Part shown: piece after piece, positions 1-13,244 of the stretch
Layout of the letters: the number at the start of each line of letters is the position of its first letter
How positions within the stretch are numbered: position 1 is the first letter of the stretch
From: Viscum album
Taxonomy: Eukaryota > Streptophyta > Magnoliopsida > Santalales > Viscaceae
Length of the DNA: 64,000 nt
Direction: 5' to 3'
NCBI GenBank assembly: GCA_963277665.1
Contig: OY728157.1
Span: 363,768,067-363,832,066 of the forward strand
The notes under the pieces: model-generated
Seen by the model: only the letters and a program-made list of their open reading frames with translations
The model's database searches: none
Told to the model about the DNA's origin: nothing
Made by a program: the position numbers and the translations under genes

Positions 1-1064
1 AAATAGGGTTCCTTCTTAAGGGATCCTACTGGCAATCACTATCACCAACGTCGCACTGTAGTAATCCTTCAACATAATGGGGGTGTCGTCCTAGGACAAC
101 TAGCCCAGGTCATCTAGACCAAGGCATGTAAGAAGGTCCACTAGGGGTAGAGACTTTTTACTAGGGATCAAGGACACACCCCTCCCCCCTCTGAAAAAGT
201 CCTCTAATAAAATTTGGTGTCCAACTATGAGTAGGAACGTACACTCGCCTGCCTTATTTCAGCCAGCCAGCAGACTCACCCAGTGGAATTAAAGGAATAA
301 TACCATTCAAATCAGGTGGAATTCCATGGAAAAGAATATGTACCTATATAAACCCACCAAGACTATTAGTAGACTCATCTGACAGCACCTAAAGAATCTA
401 GCCACCCAAGTTTTATAGTCAGTTGTAAGCAAGCGTACACACCTTCCTATATTCATCAAGCTTGCTAGTAGTTTCTCCTGTCAGAACTTGGAGAAGTCAG
501 TCAGAAATTCCCAATGAAAAATGGGTAGTAGACTCAATTCACTTCCCCCACACATGAGAACTTTCAATATCCATAGACAGTAAAGTTAGTAGAAGATCAA
601 TCACACACACTTGCTCTAGATCCAGAATGAGAATATATCTTTATTCTGTTCATTGAAGTCACCAAGAATAACCTAAAAAAGGTGAAGGTGCAGTTGAAAA
701 TCCCGACCCATATCCTACATACATATCAGGACATTATTACAGTGATAGTAGTAGTACTAGAGGAATGAACACACAAATATATCCCCACAAATGGTGTGGC
801 TCATCAGTATGTCACCCCAGAGTAGACACATGCCTCTTCTCTCATCCAGGAGGGTCATGGGGAAAACTCCCCCATGATATATAGACAACCAGATTGGGAA
901 CATACATCTATCTTAAATAAAAAAATCGGCTTATCCTAATGACCATTCCAATAAAGAAATAAAAACCTTCCCATGAAAACCACTTCTCCCAGCAAGTGGC
1001 CCAAGTAGCTCGTAAGAAGGCATCAAAATAGAAGCTTCACCAAAGAAAAATGTAAGACAAAGAG
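1..1064 (+). other. Outer element: 5' internal region, probable ORF1 N-terminal remnant
   Basis: No open frame of useful length. By position relative to the conserved ORF1 blocks, base 1 corresponds to about 30,900 of the inner element, inside its ORF1 repeat region. Scattered cacacc/cacacatg strings (for example near 437, 549 and 603) may be relics of the QAHTP-type repeats seen there. The assignment rests on colinearity only. Confidence 0.4.
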
Positions 1065-2420
1065 TTGGTCTATGATCCCTCTCTACTCAATGCTAGAGTT
1101 ATTGAATACCTTATATGCTTAAATATGGAATATCATGATCCTAATCTCCTATTTCCAAATTATGGGAGTAGTATTAGTAATTCTGAAGGCTCCCTTTTGA
1201 AACTTTACAATGAAGGCTTTCTTCATGTCGACAATCCGATTGATCTTGAGATCTCATATCTTGTTGAGAGTCATGGAATCCCTCCGAATGGTCAAAAGTT
1301 CAAAGAGGAAGAGGGTATCCCTCTTTCTAAAATCTACCATGGTGGTCCTCCCCATGACGGCGTTCACTATGAAAGTTCTCTCCACAGTAGTGTTTCATGT
1401 TGTCAAGTGAATTATACAATTAGAAATGTGGTGAAGAGAAATTCCACTTATCACAAGGCACTTGAAAACACAATTTCATTCATGTATGAAGAATTGTAAC
1501 TCTTAGGTGAAATATTTTCTCAACCAGAAGATAGCCCAAGGATATGATCATTCTCTAAACCACCATCGGGTCACCTACCTTCTAGTGTAACAGAGTAAAC
1601 CCCTATTGATCTCACTTCCTATAATAAAACAGCTAGAAATAATCCAATTTGGTCAAACATAGTATAGTAACCTCTAGATAAATATGAAGAATATATGATA
1701 AACATGAGGAAATAGTTGGTTGAAGATGACATTACATTCATGTTCTGTCCCTTAACCACCCATCAATACAGCATTATGAGGGAATTGTTGGAATATTTTG
1801 TACATGACATCTGCCTCAATATATAGAAAAATCTTCATCACTTGAAAGATAAATAATTACCCTATGATGGTATCAAAGTCAAATCAAGGTAATAGAAGGG
1901 TTGTGATTCCAAATTGACTTGTTAGCTATCCTGGATTCATGACATCCAAAGATCAAAAATGGTAAGGAGCCCTTCAATGCGCATGCCTCGGTGCATTAAT
2001 GAGGTTATGATAGATGATTGCAAATACCCCATCTGGTGTTCATATCATAGTATGGGGTTCACATGGAGAGTTAAATTTCACTTCACTCCTAACAATAAAA
2101 TCCCACCAAAGGTTGAAATGTGTAATGTTATAGCTTCAGGTCAGCTTAAACAAATGGAATTTGTTCATGACCAAAGAAATGCACAATAAAAATAGGCCTA
2201 GACTAAATCTCACTGATTTTTGGATATAAGATAGTATGCTATTGAGATGCTATTTTATCATGCATCTAAAAAGATTGAGAAGGCCTACCATTTAGGAGAA
2301 GTCAACCATCAGATGGTGCAGATGTTAGAAATAGTGAAACAGTCTTCAGAAGTGGTTGATCCAAGTTCATACTGAATGATATACCCAGGCCATGTCCAAA
2401 AAAACATCCATAAAATTATA
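1065..2420 (+). pseudogene. Outer element ORF1 remnant (upstream of gag)
   Basis: The frame at 1065-1499 encodes about 144 residues with an ESHG...NGQK.KEE...HGGPPHD...YESSL block that matches the inner element's protein at 29885-29574 (ESHKNP..GQKIKE...HGDPPHDD..YESPL). A second block at 1959-2189 (CNVIASGQLKQMEFV) matches inner 29194-28919 (CNVISYGRPQSMGFV). Colinear conservation of two blocks in two diverged elements shows a real coding region. Ogre-type elements are known to carry an ORF of unknown function here. I recognise no catalytic domain. Between the blocks the reading is interrupted by stops and small indels. Confidence 0.6.
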
Positions 2421-2659
2421 AGGGCAGTCATGACAATAAAAGCCATGGTATTTCAAGAGTAATCCTATCTAGTTGGGTTGGGAGATTTTTTTTTTGACCT
2501 AGCCTATGAGGCCAGGAAACCAGGACCGAAGAGCATTGAAATCATAATATAAATAGTCCAATCACTTAGGGATAGGGGGTTTTCACCTAAAAACCCCCTC
2601 CTCCATGGGAATCATCCTTCTCTTGATTAGGGAAGATTCCATAGAACGAATCCTCCCAG

Positions 2660-4920
2660 TTCGTCCCATCTTTTTATTCAGTAAATTTACCTGTAACACA
2701 CATGACTAAACTATCTAGAGATTCCCTACAGATTACTGTCCACCGAGAAGCTCACAGGGAATTATTAAAAGAAAGGAAAGGGTCTCATAGAGGGTGTAGA
2801 AGAATAAAGTCTCCTAAATATAGTTATAGAAAACCTAAAATGAATTTTCATCAGTTAAAGTCATCAATGCCACCCTTACAGATTCTGAAGAGCATAAGGC
2901 CAAACTAAAGGAGTCATAAGGGGAAGTTTTGTTTTATAATGCTTTCCACACAAAAATAATTTAAGGAGGTGTACTTACCCAGAACCATAGGATTTCCTTG
3001 AATTTTTTCACTCCATTAAACAATCCATCATTACCCCCTCGAAAGAAGGAGAAAGGTAAGGGTCAAATAGTAACTCACCTTCCACTCAAAGAGATTAACC
3101 CCCTTTCACTTGAGGAAAAAATTTCTTAGTAGGATGAAGAGATAAAATAATTGAGGAGACTCAATGTAGAAATAATCCTAGAAAACCTTCCTGTTAGATA
3201 CATTCTGTAAGTATATCCTCAAATCGCACTTCCAATTGGAGCACCTCAGCAAAGAGGGATTTTTGTGGCAACTGAAGCAAATTTGGAACCTTCTCCTAAT
3301 GTGGGATACCAACCACCAATATACTTGGATATCATAGTAGAATATTGTTATTTCCCTGCATTAGATGAATAGATTGAGCAGGTTCAATCACTTCCTTATA
3401 AGCCTGCCACTATAGGTTACCAATTGAAGGTACCAGTAGTGTCACACTGATGGGCTTACTGGCCTTTACTCTTATTTGGGATACCCAGGGCAGAATTTTA
3501 TACATTTTGTCTCTTGTTGTGATCCCATTATGGGGAACCCTGAACAACACGAGGTGTTGAAACTCATGTTCTTTGTGAAATCACTAGAGGGGCTAGCCTT
3601 TGTATGGTACACGAGTTTGAAATCTCGATTAATCACTAGATGGGAAAACCTCCATCAGAATTTTCTCTTCTAGTTCAGCTCAAAGAAAATTAATACAATG
3701 ATCTTTGATCACAAAAACTAAAAAAAATGGAGAATGAAAGGGTATTAGATTTCATTTCTTAGTTGAAATGATCGATATACACCTCAAACCTACCACTCCC
3801 TCAAGAAGAATTATTTCCCATCTGTATAGATAATTTTCATGATGAGTTGTGCATGTCGTTAATTCCTATGAAATACACAAGATGGTTTCAGGACCTTTCC
3901 ATAATTTACCAAAAGGTGGAAGACTCTATATCAGACACCAAATTCAAGGCCCAAGTAATTCCATCAACTCAAGGTAAATGAGAAGGGAAATAAGAGGCCA
4001 CTACAGTTACACTTATACAAGACCATGAACCCTCTCCTACTTCAAATCCCACACCATATCATGCATCTCCACCTCCTGAGCATCAAAAATAATGTTCTCA
4101 TTGTTAGGATGATCAGAGAGATCAAAGTTGGAAACAGTTTAAGGATATTAAAAACAGGCTCTATTCTTTTCAAAATGACCAAGTCCTCAGCTACTTCATC
4201 TCATCGTTGGAAAACAAATTGGTCAAGTTTCTAAATCCTAAGAATCTCATTAAATAAGATAATGAAGATATCCCAAATTATTTCTCCTTACACCAATCTA
4301 TGGGGAACCACATTCAAGATTATTTTGTTTTCAAATACCTTATGCAAAAGATGGTGGAATCTGGGCAACTAAAACTAAAAACATTTCATGCTCAGGTTGT
4401 GTATGTTTCTATCACTAATACAGATGAGGATAATGAATGGAAGGATGTTAATGGTAATGATATGTAGAATTTTATCAAATGGATGGTTAGAAAAATGATC
4501 AACCGAACTCATTTTATCCTTTAAACATAGTTGAAACAGTTGACTATTACTCCAACCACTCTATCCACAACATAGCTAGCTTTATCAATAGCCTGATCCT
4601 CAGAAATATAGTCCTTCAAAAAGTTACATGGCCGAAAGGGTGAGAAGAAATATCAAAAAGATGAGATCATTTCAAGGTCAAATTCATCCATGACCTTAGC
4701 AGACTTCATGCCTACAATTCCAAAAGTAGGTGCATTGCCCTGCCAAATGGCACAACAAGATTCGACCCATCAGATGGAATATTCATCAAATGAGGAGTTG
4801 ATCTTTTGTTCCATTAACATTATTCACTTAATGGATTCATTCACTGATGATGAGCATGGTTATGAACCTCAATTCCACATTATTTATTGGGGAACTAGGG
4901 TAAGAGGTTGTCATAGTTGA
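2660..4920 (+). pseudogene. gag: Outer element gag (decayed)
   Basis: The N-terminal segment starting near 2702 contains LSRDSLQITV, identical in ten residues to the inner gag at about 28450. The capsid segment at 3476-3673 (FVSCCDPIMG...FVWYTSLKSR.ITRWENL) aligns with inner FVSRCDPIMG...FFWYTNLKSRSITGWEDL and has the usual retrotransposon-gag pattern. The C-terminal part near 4690-4920 (ADFMP...SSNEELIF..INIIHL) aligns with inner EDFMP...SSDEELIFGYVNMIQL. I see no clear CCHC zinc knuckle. In-frame stops include TAG at 3671-3673 and TAA at 4522-4524, both at positions where the inner gag also has a stop. Confidence 0.75.
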
Positions 4921-5289
4921 GAACACAGGGGAAGATATAGTCATTCTAGGATTTACAACTTCAACCACACCCATGCTTGAACCGTCTACATGGACAAAAC
5001 TAATGGGATAGATCTCTATCCGGATCAAAAGGAACAATGGAATTACCCCACACATGATAGGTTCTCCCCTAACACAACTATCATAGAAGATCAATTAAAG
5101 GATAAAACATCACTAAATAAACCTCAACATGTAGGTAGACCTAACCGACCTTATCTATCGAGATCATAAGCACTTTTATCTCCTATTCCAAGGGATGGTT
5201 CGTCCACATTAAGAACTTTAGCCTCCAAATAACCTAAAAAATAGAATTTCCATACTAAGAAGCAGAGACCACTAGACCATAAGTATGTT

Positions 5290-6120
5290 GTGTTGAAGAA
5301 ACTGGACCAAGTACCGGCTAAGTTATCAATCCTAGATTCCTTGAGTCTATCAAAATATCGTTGAGAAGCACTTATTGAGGCCTTGTCAAAAAACTCAAGA
5401 GTTTGCATTTGATATTTCTTCTGCTGAAGTATATCGTGTAGATAATTATCTTAAAAAATAACATGTGATCATCTCTTTCACAAACCAGGACGGGTTGCTA
5501 ACATACAAGGACATGCCAGGCCCTTGTATATATCTGTAAGGATAAATGACAATGATATCTGATGATCCTTTATTGATAATGGCTTAGGATTTAGTATTAT
5601 TTTGATCTATACACTTCACCAATAGGGTCTCAATGAATCCCACTCATCCCCCTACACTCTAATGTAATAGAAATATAAAAATAATGAGCAAGATCCTCTT
5701 GGTGATATCAAACTTGGAACTTAGTTCGGGGATATCGTGTCCAACTCAGAATTCATGGTTGTTCAGAAGGATACAGCCTTCAATGTCATACTTGGAAGAC
5801 CTTGGAAACATCATCATTTAGTAATTGCTTTATCTTACCACCAATGTATCAAATATAGTATCAATGGTAAAATTAGTACATTTAATGGTGAAAAATAAAC
5901 ATTCAAATCCTATGAGTCATAGTACATTGACGCAGTATTCTACCATAAGGAAGGTAAATAGTCCATGAATGATAATGTTGCTCAAATTAATGCCCCAAAT
6001 GGTCTAGATATAATTTATGTTAATACTTTAAATCAAATAATAATAGATTATATACTACCCATAAATCAAATCAAAGGCGTGGGTCCAAGTTCAAGCACTC
6101 ATTTAGTGAATTAGGTAATC
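5290..6120 (+). pseudogene. Outer element protease (decayed)
   Basis: Broken frames give RPLYIS near 5520 and SFIDNGLG near 5565, matching inner RPLYISGKVNG and VFIDNGSGVN. FIDNG is the catalytic-loop signature of Tat-lineage aspartic proteases, where the usual D-T/S-G is D-N-G. A following segment around 5790-5850 reads LGRPW...A.SYHQCIKY, like the inner LGRPSLHQHAAIPSLYHQCLKY. Several stops and frameshifts make it non-functional. The boundaries are taken from alignment with the inner copy. Confidence 0.65.
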
Positions 6121-6539
6121 TTAGTCATGAAAACTGAACCCAATAGTGCAAGAGAAGTTTTCAAATCTTCGAGTAGTAATGAAGTACTAGATAAAAATAT
6201 ATTTATTTCACCCTCTGATATTCAAAAAAAATCATGTTTCATGAAATAGGGTGGAAGAAGTTGTCACATTAATGGGAGAATATAGAGATGGTCATCCTTA
6301 GTCCCTTATCTACCTTTTAGAGCTCCAAAGAGTCCTTTCAACATTTATTATGCTAGAAATGGTCACTTCATCTTCTGGATGTCCAAATACCAACTCCACC
6401 CCAAGCTCAAAGAATATTTCTTCATCACCTATTTCTCAGGAAGAGACATAATAGGTAAATCATGGATAAGAGAAAGAAAAATAAAACCTCAGGGATGCCC
6501 CTATAGCATTCAATAAAAGTGTCTCTACCACTGTTGATA

Positions 6540-8060
6540 AGCTCATAGAAATAAATTTGGGTATGAAGGAAGATCCATGACCCACTTTGATTAGTGTAGA
6601 CATGACTTCTAAATAATAGAAAATATATACTTCCTTACTGAAGCAACAATGGGACTTGTTTGACTAGAATTACATAGAGATTCTAGGCCTCAACCCTAAG
6701 GTGGCCACCCACTACTTGGGTTTTCTAGAAGATCATTGGCGATATAAATAGGCATCTAAAAGGATGAATCCAACTCATGCCTCCAAAATTGTGTTTTAAG
6801 TAGACAAACTCATCAAGAACAACTTCATCCTAGAGGTACAATATCCAAAATGGCTATCCAACATTGTACTTATGAAGAAAAAAATGGGAAAATCATATTT
6901 TTCATCGATTTCAAAGATCACAACTAGAATTGTCCCAAAGATGGCTTCCCATATCCAATCATAGAACTTCAAATTTATGAAATGGCTGGTTATCAAGACC
7001 TCTCCTTCATGGATGGATACTCTGAGTACAACCAAATTTGGATGTCCTTAGAAGATGAAGAATCCACCACCTTTAGGGCCCCTTAGGGAGTATTCTTCTA
7101 TAGGTAAATTCCCTTTGGATTAAAAAATTTTGGTTCCACATACCATTGTTCTATGCATCAAATCTTAAAACCTTTTTTGGGGGATATTTTTTAGTGTCAA
7201 ATTGATGATTTGGTAGTTAATTTCTAACAATTTTCTAACCACCTAGATGATCTGGAGATCATCTTCAACAAGATTCAATAGTATATCCTGAAGATGAACC
7301 CCTTAAAATGTGATTTCGAGGTAACCTCATGGAAGTTTCTAAGATTCATTGTATACTATAACAACATCAAATTTGATCCTAAGAATTTAAATGTTATCCT
7401 TAACATGTCACATCCTCAAAACCTTGAATATTTGATAGTACTTTAAGTACATTTATCCTAAATCGGGAACTCCATAACTAACATTGCAAGAAAATGTATT
7501 CCCTTCACCAAACTGATGAAAAATGGGGTCACATATTAATGGACCAATGACTTTAAAGAATCATTTGATAGACTCAAGAAATAACTCTTGATTACACTGA
7601 TATTAACATAACCTCTAGAGGGAAATAAACTCATTATATATGTGATGGTCTTGGAATGATCACTGGGTTCCTTTATTAGGAAAAAGAATGTTTTTGGGAA
7701 TGAAAACAACCTTTATTATCTCAGTCTAACTATGATGAACACTAAGACTCAATATTCAGATATCGAGAAGAGCTACCCAGCATTAATCTTCTCAATCTAA
7801 AAGTTGAGGCACCGCCTAAAGCATCAAATGTTTTAATTGGTTTCTCACAATAACCTGCTCAAATTTATCCTCAGTCATCCAATGATGAAAATATGTCTCA
7901 AATGGTAGGAAGTTATTCTATAGAAGTTTGAAATATTGTTCATTAATCAAAAATAAGTGAAAGGTTAGGCCTTGGAAGATTTCCTTGTTGATCACCCATC
8001 TATAAAAGAGATGCCCTTAAATACTGAATTTTTAGATGAAAAGATATTATCTATTCAAGA
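6540..8060 (+). pseudogene. pol: Outer element reverse transcriptase and RNase H (decayed)
   Basis: From 6540 the reading follows the inner RT: an N-terminal linker, an EVQYPKWL.NIVL.KKK block near 6830, EYNQIWM.LEDEES.TFRAP near 7025-7080, FGLKN near 7115, and a C-Q-I-D-D-L-V-V stretch near 7195, where YVDD is expected. RNase H follows from about 7500 (DLEKSLGAF-like and ETRYSDIEK-like segments). The catalytic-loop tyrosine is lost and stops occur throughout, so it is inactive. Related Tat RTs carry YVDD, as the inner copy does at about 23870. Confidence 0.75.
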
Positions 8061-8069
8061 TGGTCCCCA

Positions 8070-8500
8070 AGCATAGGAAATTTATTTTGATGATGCATCC
8101 ATGAACCCAGTAGGAAAGAGAATAGAATACCCTAAACTCAACAAATTTGGATTAGGGATTATGTGTATCTCCCTAACAAAGTTGGTATTTCCTTTCTATT
8201 TCCTGTTATTGGGTGGCTATACAAACAATGAGGAAAAATATCAGGAACTAATTGTAGGCCAGTAATTGGTGCTTCAAATACCCATAGACCACTTGGAGGT
8301 GAAAGGTGACTTGGAGTTAGTGATCAAACATATTAATAGAGATTATGCTATCTAAAAATAAGAGCTAATTTCCTTGTTTGATTATATCCAAGGGTTGATG
8401 GAAAATTTCCCTTCAGAACCAACATTGACTCACGTATCATGATCATAAAATTCCCAAGTAGTTTCATTGGAAAATATGGCTACCACTTCAGAAGATCCAA
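8070..8500 (+). pseudogene. Outer element second RNase H (archaeal type, decayed)
   Basis: The sequence reads as YFDDAS...NPVGKR...KFGLGI, then GGYTNNEEKYQELI, matching the inner YFDGASRSPTGRK...GLGIVLISP...GGDTNNEVEYQALIAGLELAL. A ribonuclease H domain in addition to the one fused to RT, placed before integrase, is the hallmark of the Tat group. Several in-frame stops, including one in the AG-ELVL segment, disable it. Confidence 0.7.
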
Positions 8501-8579
8501 ACTGAGATAAAATAGTCATCATCATTTACCATCATAGAACGGTTTCACCTTTTTTTCAAATAACAACAGAAGAGATTAA

Positions 8580-9886
8580 TGAAGTCATCTCTACCCATGA
8601 ACCGTACAATCCTACAACTGTATGGATGACACCTATCATGAATTACCTCCAAAATAGAGTACTCCCACTAAATAGAGCTGGTAAAGAGAAAAAATGATGT
8701 TGATCAGCCAACTTCACCCTATATGATAGTTCAAATCACCAGAAAGTTCACTGCAAAGAAGGATTCGATGGATTCCTTCTCAGATGTATCGATGGAGTAG
8801 AGACTTTTTTCATTATGGATGAAGTACACACTGGGTAATGTGGTTCCCATCAGTCGGGATACAGGATTTCCCACCAAATCTAAAGTCTTGGGTATTAATG
8901 TCCCATTGTGACATAGGATTGCACAAAATTCACCAAGAAATGTAATTTCTATCAAGTGCATGCCAACTTCATCAATCAACCCCCAAGGTTGCTAAATATA
9001 GCCAAATAATCTTATCCATTATCTATATAGGGAATGGATGTTGTGGGGCCATACCCTCCAGTTATGGCCAAGCTGTTCAATTATATCTTGACTGCTATTG
9101 ATTTCTTCTCTAAATGGGTTGAGTCATTACCTCTCAAAAAAATTGGATCAAAAAGCATTTTCAGATTCATGAAAGCCAACATCATTGCAAAATTTGGTTT
9201 CCCTCATAAAATATTGGTAGAAAAGGCCACCAATTTTTGTTATGATGAAGTGGATAAACTATATCAGGAATACAATATCAAATCCAACCATTCATCATGC
9301 TATCATTAAATGGCTAATACATAGATAGAGGCCTTCAACAAGACCCTGTTGAACATACTCTAGAAGATGGTGCAAAAAGATAAAAAAGTCTTGGACTAAC
9401 AAGGTCTTGTATTCCTTATGGGATTACCAAACTATGACCTATATTTCCACACGGGTGACCCATTACTCATTGGTATATGTAACAATAGAATTTATTCCCA
9501 TTGAGGTTCAGTTTCCATCACTCCATGTTTCCATCTGTGATCAGCTGTCTATAAATGAGAAGTCCCAGAAATGACTAGATGAATTGGAATGATTGGATGA
9601 AAATAGATGTCATACCTTTAATCACTTGGAATTCTCCCATAATCGGATAGAACGATCCTTTAACAAGAAGATCCTCCTCTTCCCATTCCTCCTAGGAGGA
9701 CTAGTTTTGGTCCTGAGAACTCTAATGATACTAGAGAGGAATCCTCTAAAACTTGAACCAAATTGGGAAGGACCTTACTCCAAACATAATTTCCATTCTA
9801 ACAAATATTATTCCTTGATCAAAATTTATGGAGAGATTATTATGAAACCAAACAATGAAAGGTTACTAAAGAAATATTTTGTGTGA
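8580..9886 (+). pseudogene. Outer element integrase (decayed), pol 3' end
   Basis: Zinc-binding H2C2 remnants lie at about 8830-8965 (HQSGYRISHQI ... KKCNFYQVHANFINQPP). The core begins at 9034 with MDVVGPYPP, which holds the first catalytic Asp, followed by AIDFFSKWVE. The second catalytic segment reads LVEKATNF, with Glu in place of Asp and the NG lost. NIKSNHSSCYH and IEAFNKTL hold the third acidic residue. The C-terminal frame 9593-9886 (PLKLEPNWEGPY...LLKKYFV, then stop) matches the inner pol end. TGA at 9572-9574 is at the same codon as a TGA in both inner copies. Confidence 0.8.
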
Positions 9887-11389
9887 TCACATGAGATTTT
9901 TCCTAGCTAAAAGATGTTAAACTACATAGTACCATGTACATCCCAGCTATAAGATGTTAAACTATGTAGTTGGTCTTTTTCACACAACCTTAAAAGTCAT
10001 GACATAATGTATGTGTCACAAAATGCTAAAATTCATGGAATTAACTTATTTTTCATGTGATGATAAACTACATGACATAAGGTCCTAGTCGCATGATTTA
10101 AAATTGAAAGACACCACTCATCCTCACTACATGACATTAAACTATATAGTTAATGTATCTCTCATGTGATATTAATAAATACCTAATATTCCATGAGTTG
10201 ATAGTCCTCATGGTTCCCTAAATATGGACCTCCATCATAGGTGTAATTTCCAACTACATCCCTCAAATCCCTCATGGATTTGAGATTTCCTCTTGGCCAT
10301 ACATGAGGAAGAAATAATGGGAATCTCCCATGCATAAGCCCCACTCACATCATTTCCACTCCATAGTGAAACTTGGGCCCCTTTTATTGGTATAAGACCC
10401 AACATTATCATGTCCTCATCACATGAAGTTAAACTATATGGAATTCAAGAACTACATGTGGCTTGATTCTCACTCCAATGAGATGTGTAGTGATGACTAG
10501 ATCTCTAATCATGGGTCCAACCATAATTAAATAATAAATACCCCCTTTCTTCATATGTATGAGTTAAAATCTACATAGGGATTCCTTTTTTTAGAACTAG
10601 GAGTGGCTTGATTCTTTCCCCAGCAATATACATAGTGGCACCTGGATCTTATACCCTGTTCCAGCCACAATATTACTTTCTACATCAGAATCACCCACAC
10701 CCTCACTGCATGATGTTAAACTGAATAGAATTATAGAACTATTTATGGATTGATTATCATTCCAATGAGATATTTAGTGATGGAAGAGTTTTCATCCTTG
10801 GGCTTAGCCACAACATTTACCCTCTTTCACGTTAGTTGATCTACTTCCTTACCACATGAAGTTAAACTACATGGAATCCAAGAGCTATGTATGGATTGAT
10901 TCTCATCATAAGGATATAATCAGTAATTCTTAAATCATACCTCCTGGATTCACTATCATAAAATCTAAGTTCCCATATCCATTACTTGTGTCGCCTTCAT
11001 TTAGTGGAAGAAACTTTTACCACTCCTTGTCTCTCACTTCGATCATAGCCCACATGGGCTTAGGAGTTTTGATAAATGAGTTCCCTGTACAAGTAAGGTA
11101 TATCAATTTTTATTGGGGTTATCTTGGTCCTGTTTTCAAGTATATAAAAGGAACACCAAACATCCTCATCAAATGAAAATAAACTACGTGATTTACTCAA
11201 TAACTACATTTGTCTTGATTCTAATTCTAATGAGATATGTAGTGACATCCAGATCCTCAATCCTTGAACCATCCACAACATAATATAAGAAATTTTACCT
11301 ACTCTCCCATGTATGAGTCAAATCTATATGAGGGTATCCAATACAGGTCCTCACCCTATGCATGACACCATATTAAAAAAAACGCATTT
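9887..11389 (+). other. Outer element 3' non-coding region, left part, with TTAAACTACATG-type repeats
   Basis: No gene. The stretch carries repeated copies of a motif close to ACATGAYRTTAAACTACATRG (near 9935, 9957, 10062, 10133, 10435, 10715, 10859 and 11171), each in a loosely repeated paragraph of 150-300 bp that often includes 'attgattctcattccaatgagat'-like text. The same motif, in the same orientation relative to pol, occurs downstream of pol in the inner element. The region resumes at 42721 after the nested insertion. Confidence 0.7.
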
Positions 11390-11394
11390 CCTAC
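11390..11394. repeat. Target-site duplication CCTAC (left)
   Basis: CCTAC directly precedes LTR-A and recurs directly after LTR-C at 42716-42720. Five base pairs is the usual Ty3/gypsy target duplication. It marks 11395-42715 as one inserted locus. Confidence 0.85.
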
Positions 11395-12294
11395 TATTTC
11401 CTATGGAATTGGGGATGACCTTGTTGTTTTAAGGTTCAAACATTACAAGCGGTTTCTAACTAGTTTGTTCGTAGAACTAGAAACATCCAATGATTCCATA
11501 TCTATTTGGACCTACTTTCCAAAGGTAGGTGCTCATTAGTCATGCACTGATGAGACTTAGGAATTTTCATTGTTCGAGAGGATGGGAGTTCAGATTAATC
11601 ACACCCTTTTGGGGGGAATTATTGTCTACTCTGGGACTCTCTTTATATATTTAAGTTATATTTGTGAATCCTTATTAAATTACCATGTATAAAGTGAGCT
11701 TTCCTTTAGATCTGACAATCAATGATTGATATGTAGGAAATTTAGAGAATATTTTATATGTATTAGAGGTTCTTCATCGATAGAGAATCATCTGTATTTG
11801 TTAGAGATTCTTAGTCAATGGTATCCTTCAATACATTATATAACATTCTCTTGGTCATTATGATGACCATACTGGTTTTAAATCCACTCAGTGGGGCACT
11901 TGAAATTTATTGTCATTCAGAAGGACATAGATTATTTCAGAGTTGGGATCATACCCACAGATGGGCTACCTATGTATCCTTTATTTAGAAAAGGAATCAG
12001 AACCCACGTAGTTTGAGTAAGAGAGTATGATGTTTACGTATGATTGATGGCTCAAATAAATATGTCATAGTTACTTTTACACTCTAAGCTCACGTGAGTC
12101 ATGCTCAGTGTGAGAAACAAGAGGTATTGGTGAAACTAGACAATTGTGCCATGAAAGATGCAATCATAGAAAATGGTGTGGGGCTTATGTATGTATGACT
12201 GCCCAAATAGATGAGGATTGAGATTTACTTCATAGAAGAAACCTGGGAACAAGGTTCATAAAGGTATATGTACTTTATGGAGATTTGAATACTC

Positions 12295-12600
12295 TAACTT
12301 AGGGCTTAGTCTTGAGGAAGATTCCCAAATTAGGAGTGGACTTATGATTGGGTTTTACTCATGAGAAATAATCCCAGATCAAAAATTAGATTAATACTGG
12401 TTAAGAGAAATTAAGACTAGGGATTACTCCTAAGGAGGAGGCCCATGTTAAAGAATTTTGAAGACTGGGGTTTACTCCTGAAGAGGAGGCCCAGTTTAAG
12501 GGAATTTTAGAATTAAGGGACTTGGGGATTACTCCTAAATAGGATGCCCACATTTGAGACTGGGGCATACTCCTGAAAAGGAAGCCCAGGTTAAGGATTC
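12295..12600. repeat. Array of about six imperfect hairpin repeats in LTR-A
   Basis: Units resemble GGGCTTACTCCTGAAG followed by AGGAGGCCCAGGTTAA, at roughly 12300, 12352, 12417, 12467, 12525 and 12560. The arms TACTCCT and AGGAGG, and GGG and CCC, can pair. The same array is in LTR-B (about 32690-32990) and LTR-C (about 41520-41820), and reverse-orientation relics are in the outer LTR near 52370-52560. Confidence 0.7.
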
Positions 12601-13244
12601 TCTCATCTTAAATGATAAGGTTGAATGAATGAACTCTCTAACTTTAGTGATGAAATGATGTGTAAATCACTAGGTTTTGAGAGATGTTCAACAGAATTCC
12701 TTTCAGATAAGGAATCCAACAAGTAAATCATACCATGAATGGATTTTGAGAGAAATCTAAAGACTTAATCTTGAAGAGGAGAGGTGGATAGGTGTAAGAG
12801 GGGTGAAATGGGCAGGAAGGGCACCCAAAAAGAGAGGGGTGTGCAAGTCCAGCAAGGGCGCGCAAGTCTTGGTCGCACAGGTATACCTACGCGACACATG
12901 GGTACTTGCGTACCGCTCAACCCTTAAGGTAGAACTTGGGTGAGGCTTGGCTCAAGCTTTTAGTATTATCCCTGAAGGCTTCCGGAAGAGGGGCGTGTAA
13001 GTTCTGTTGAAGGAGTAAGGTGTCGCACAAGTGTGGCCATTTCCCCTAGGGGTTTTCCACTTAGGCGCGCAAGTGTTGATGAGTTTCAACACTTAGGTCT
13101 TCCCCCTCCTCTTTAGATATTCCGTTCTAGGTAATAAATTACCTTAGAAGTGTTCGGAAGCTTTGAGAAGAGACTAGGGCACCGGGAGCTCAAATCTGAA
13201 TTTCTGGAACTTTTTTTTATCCCAAATGGGGGGGCCCACAGGGG

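Noticed and set aside
4837..5408. - strand frames of about 85 codons opposite the outer gag/protease
   Set aside because: No family resemblance; the + strand aligns with the inner element in this interval.
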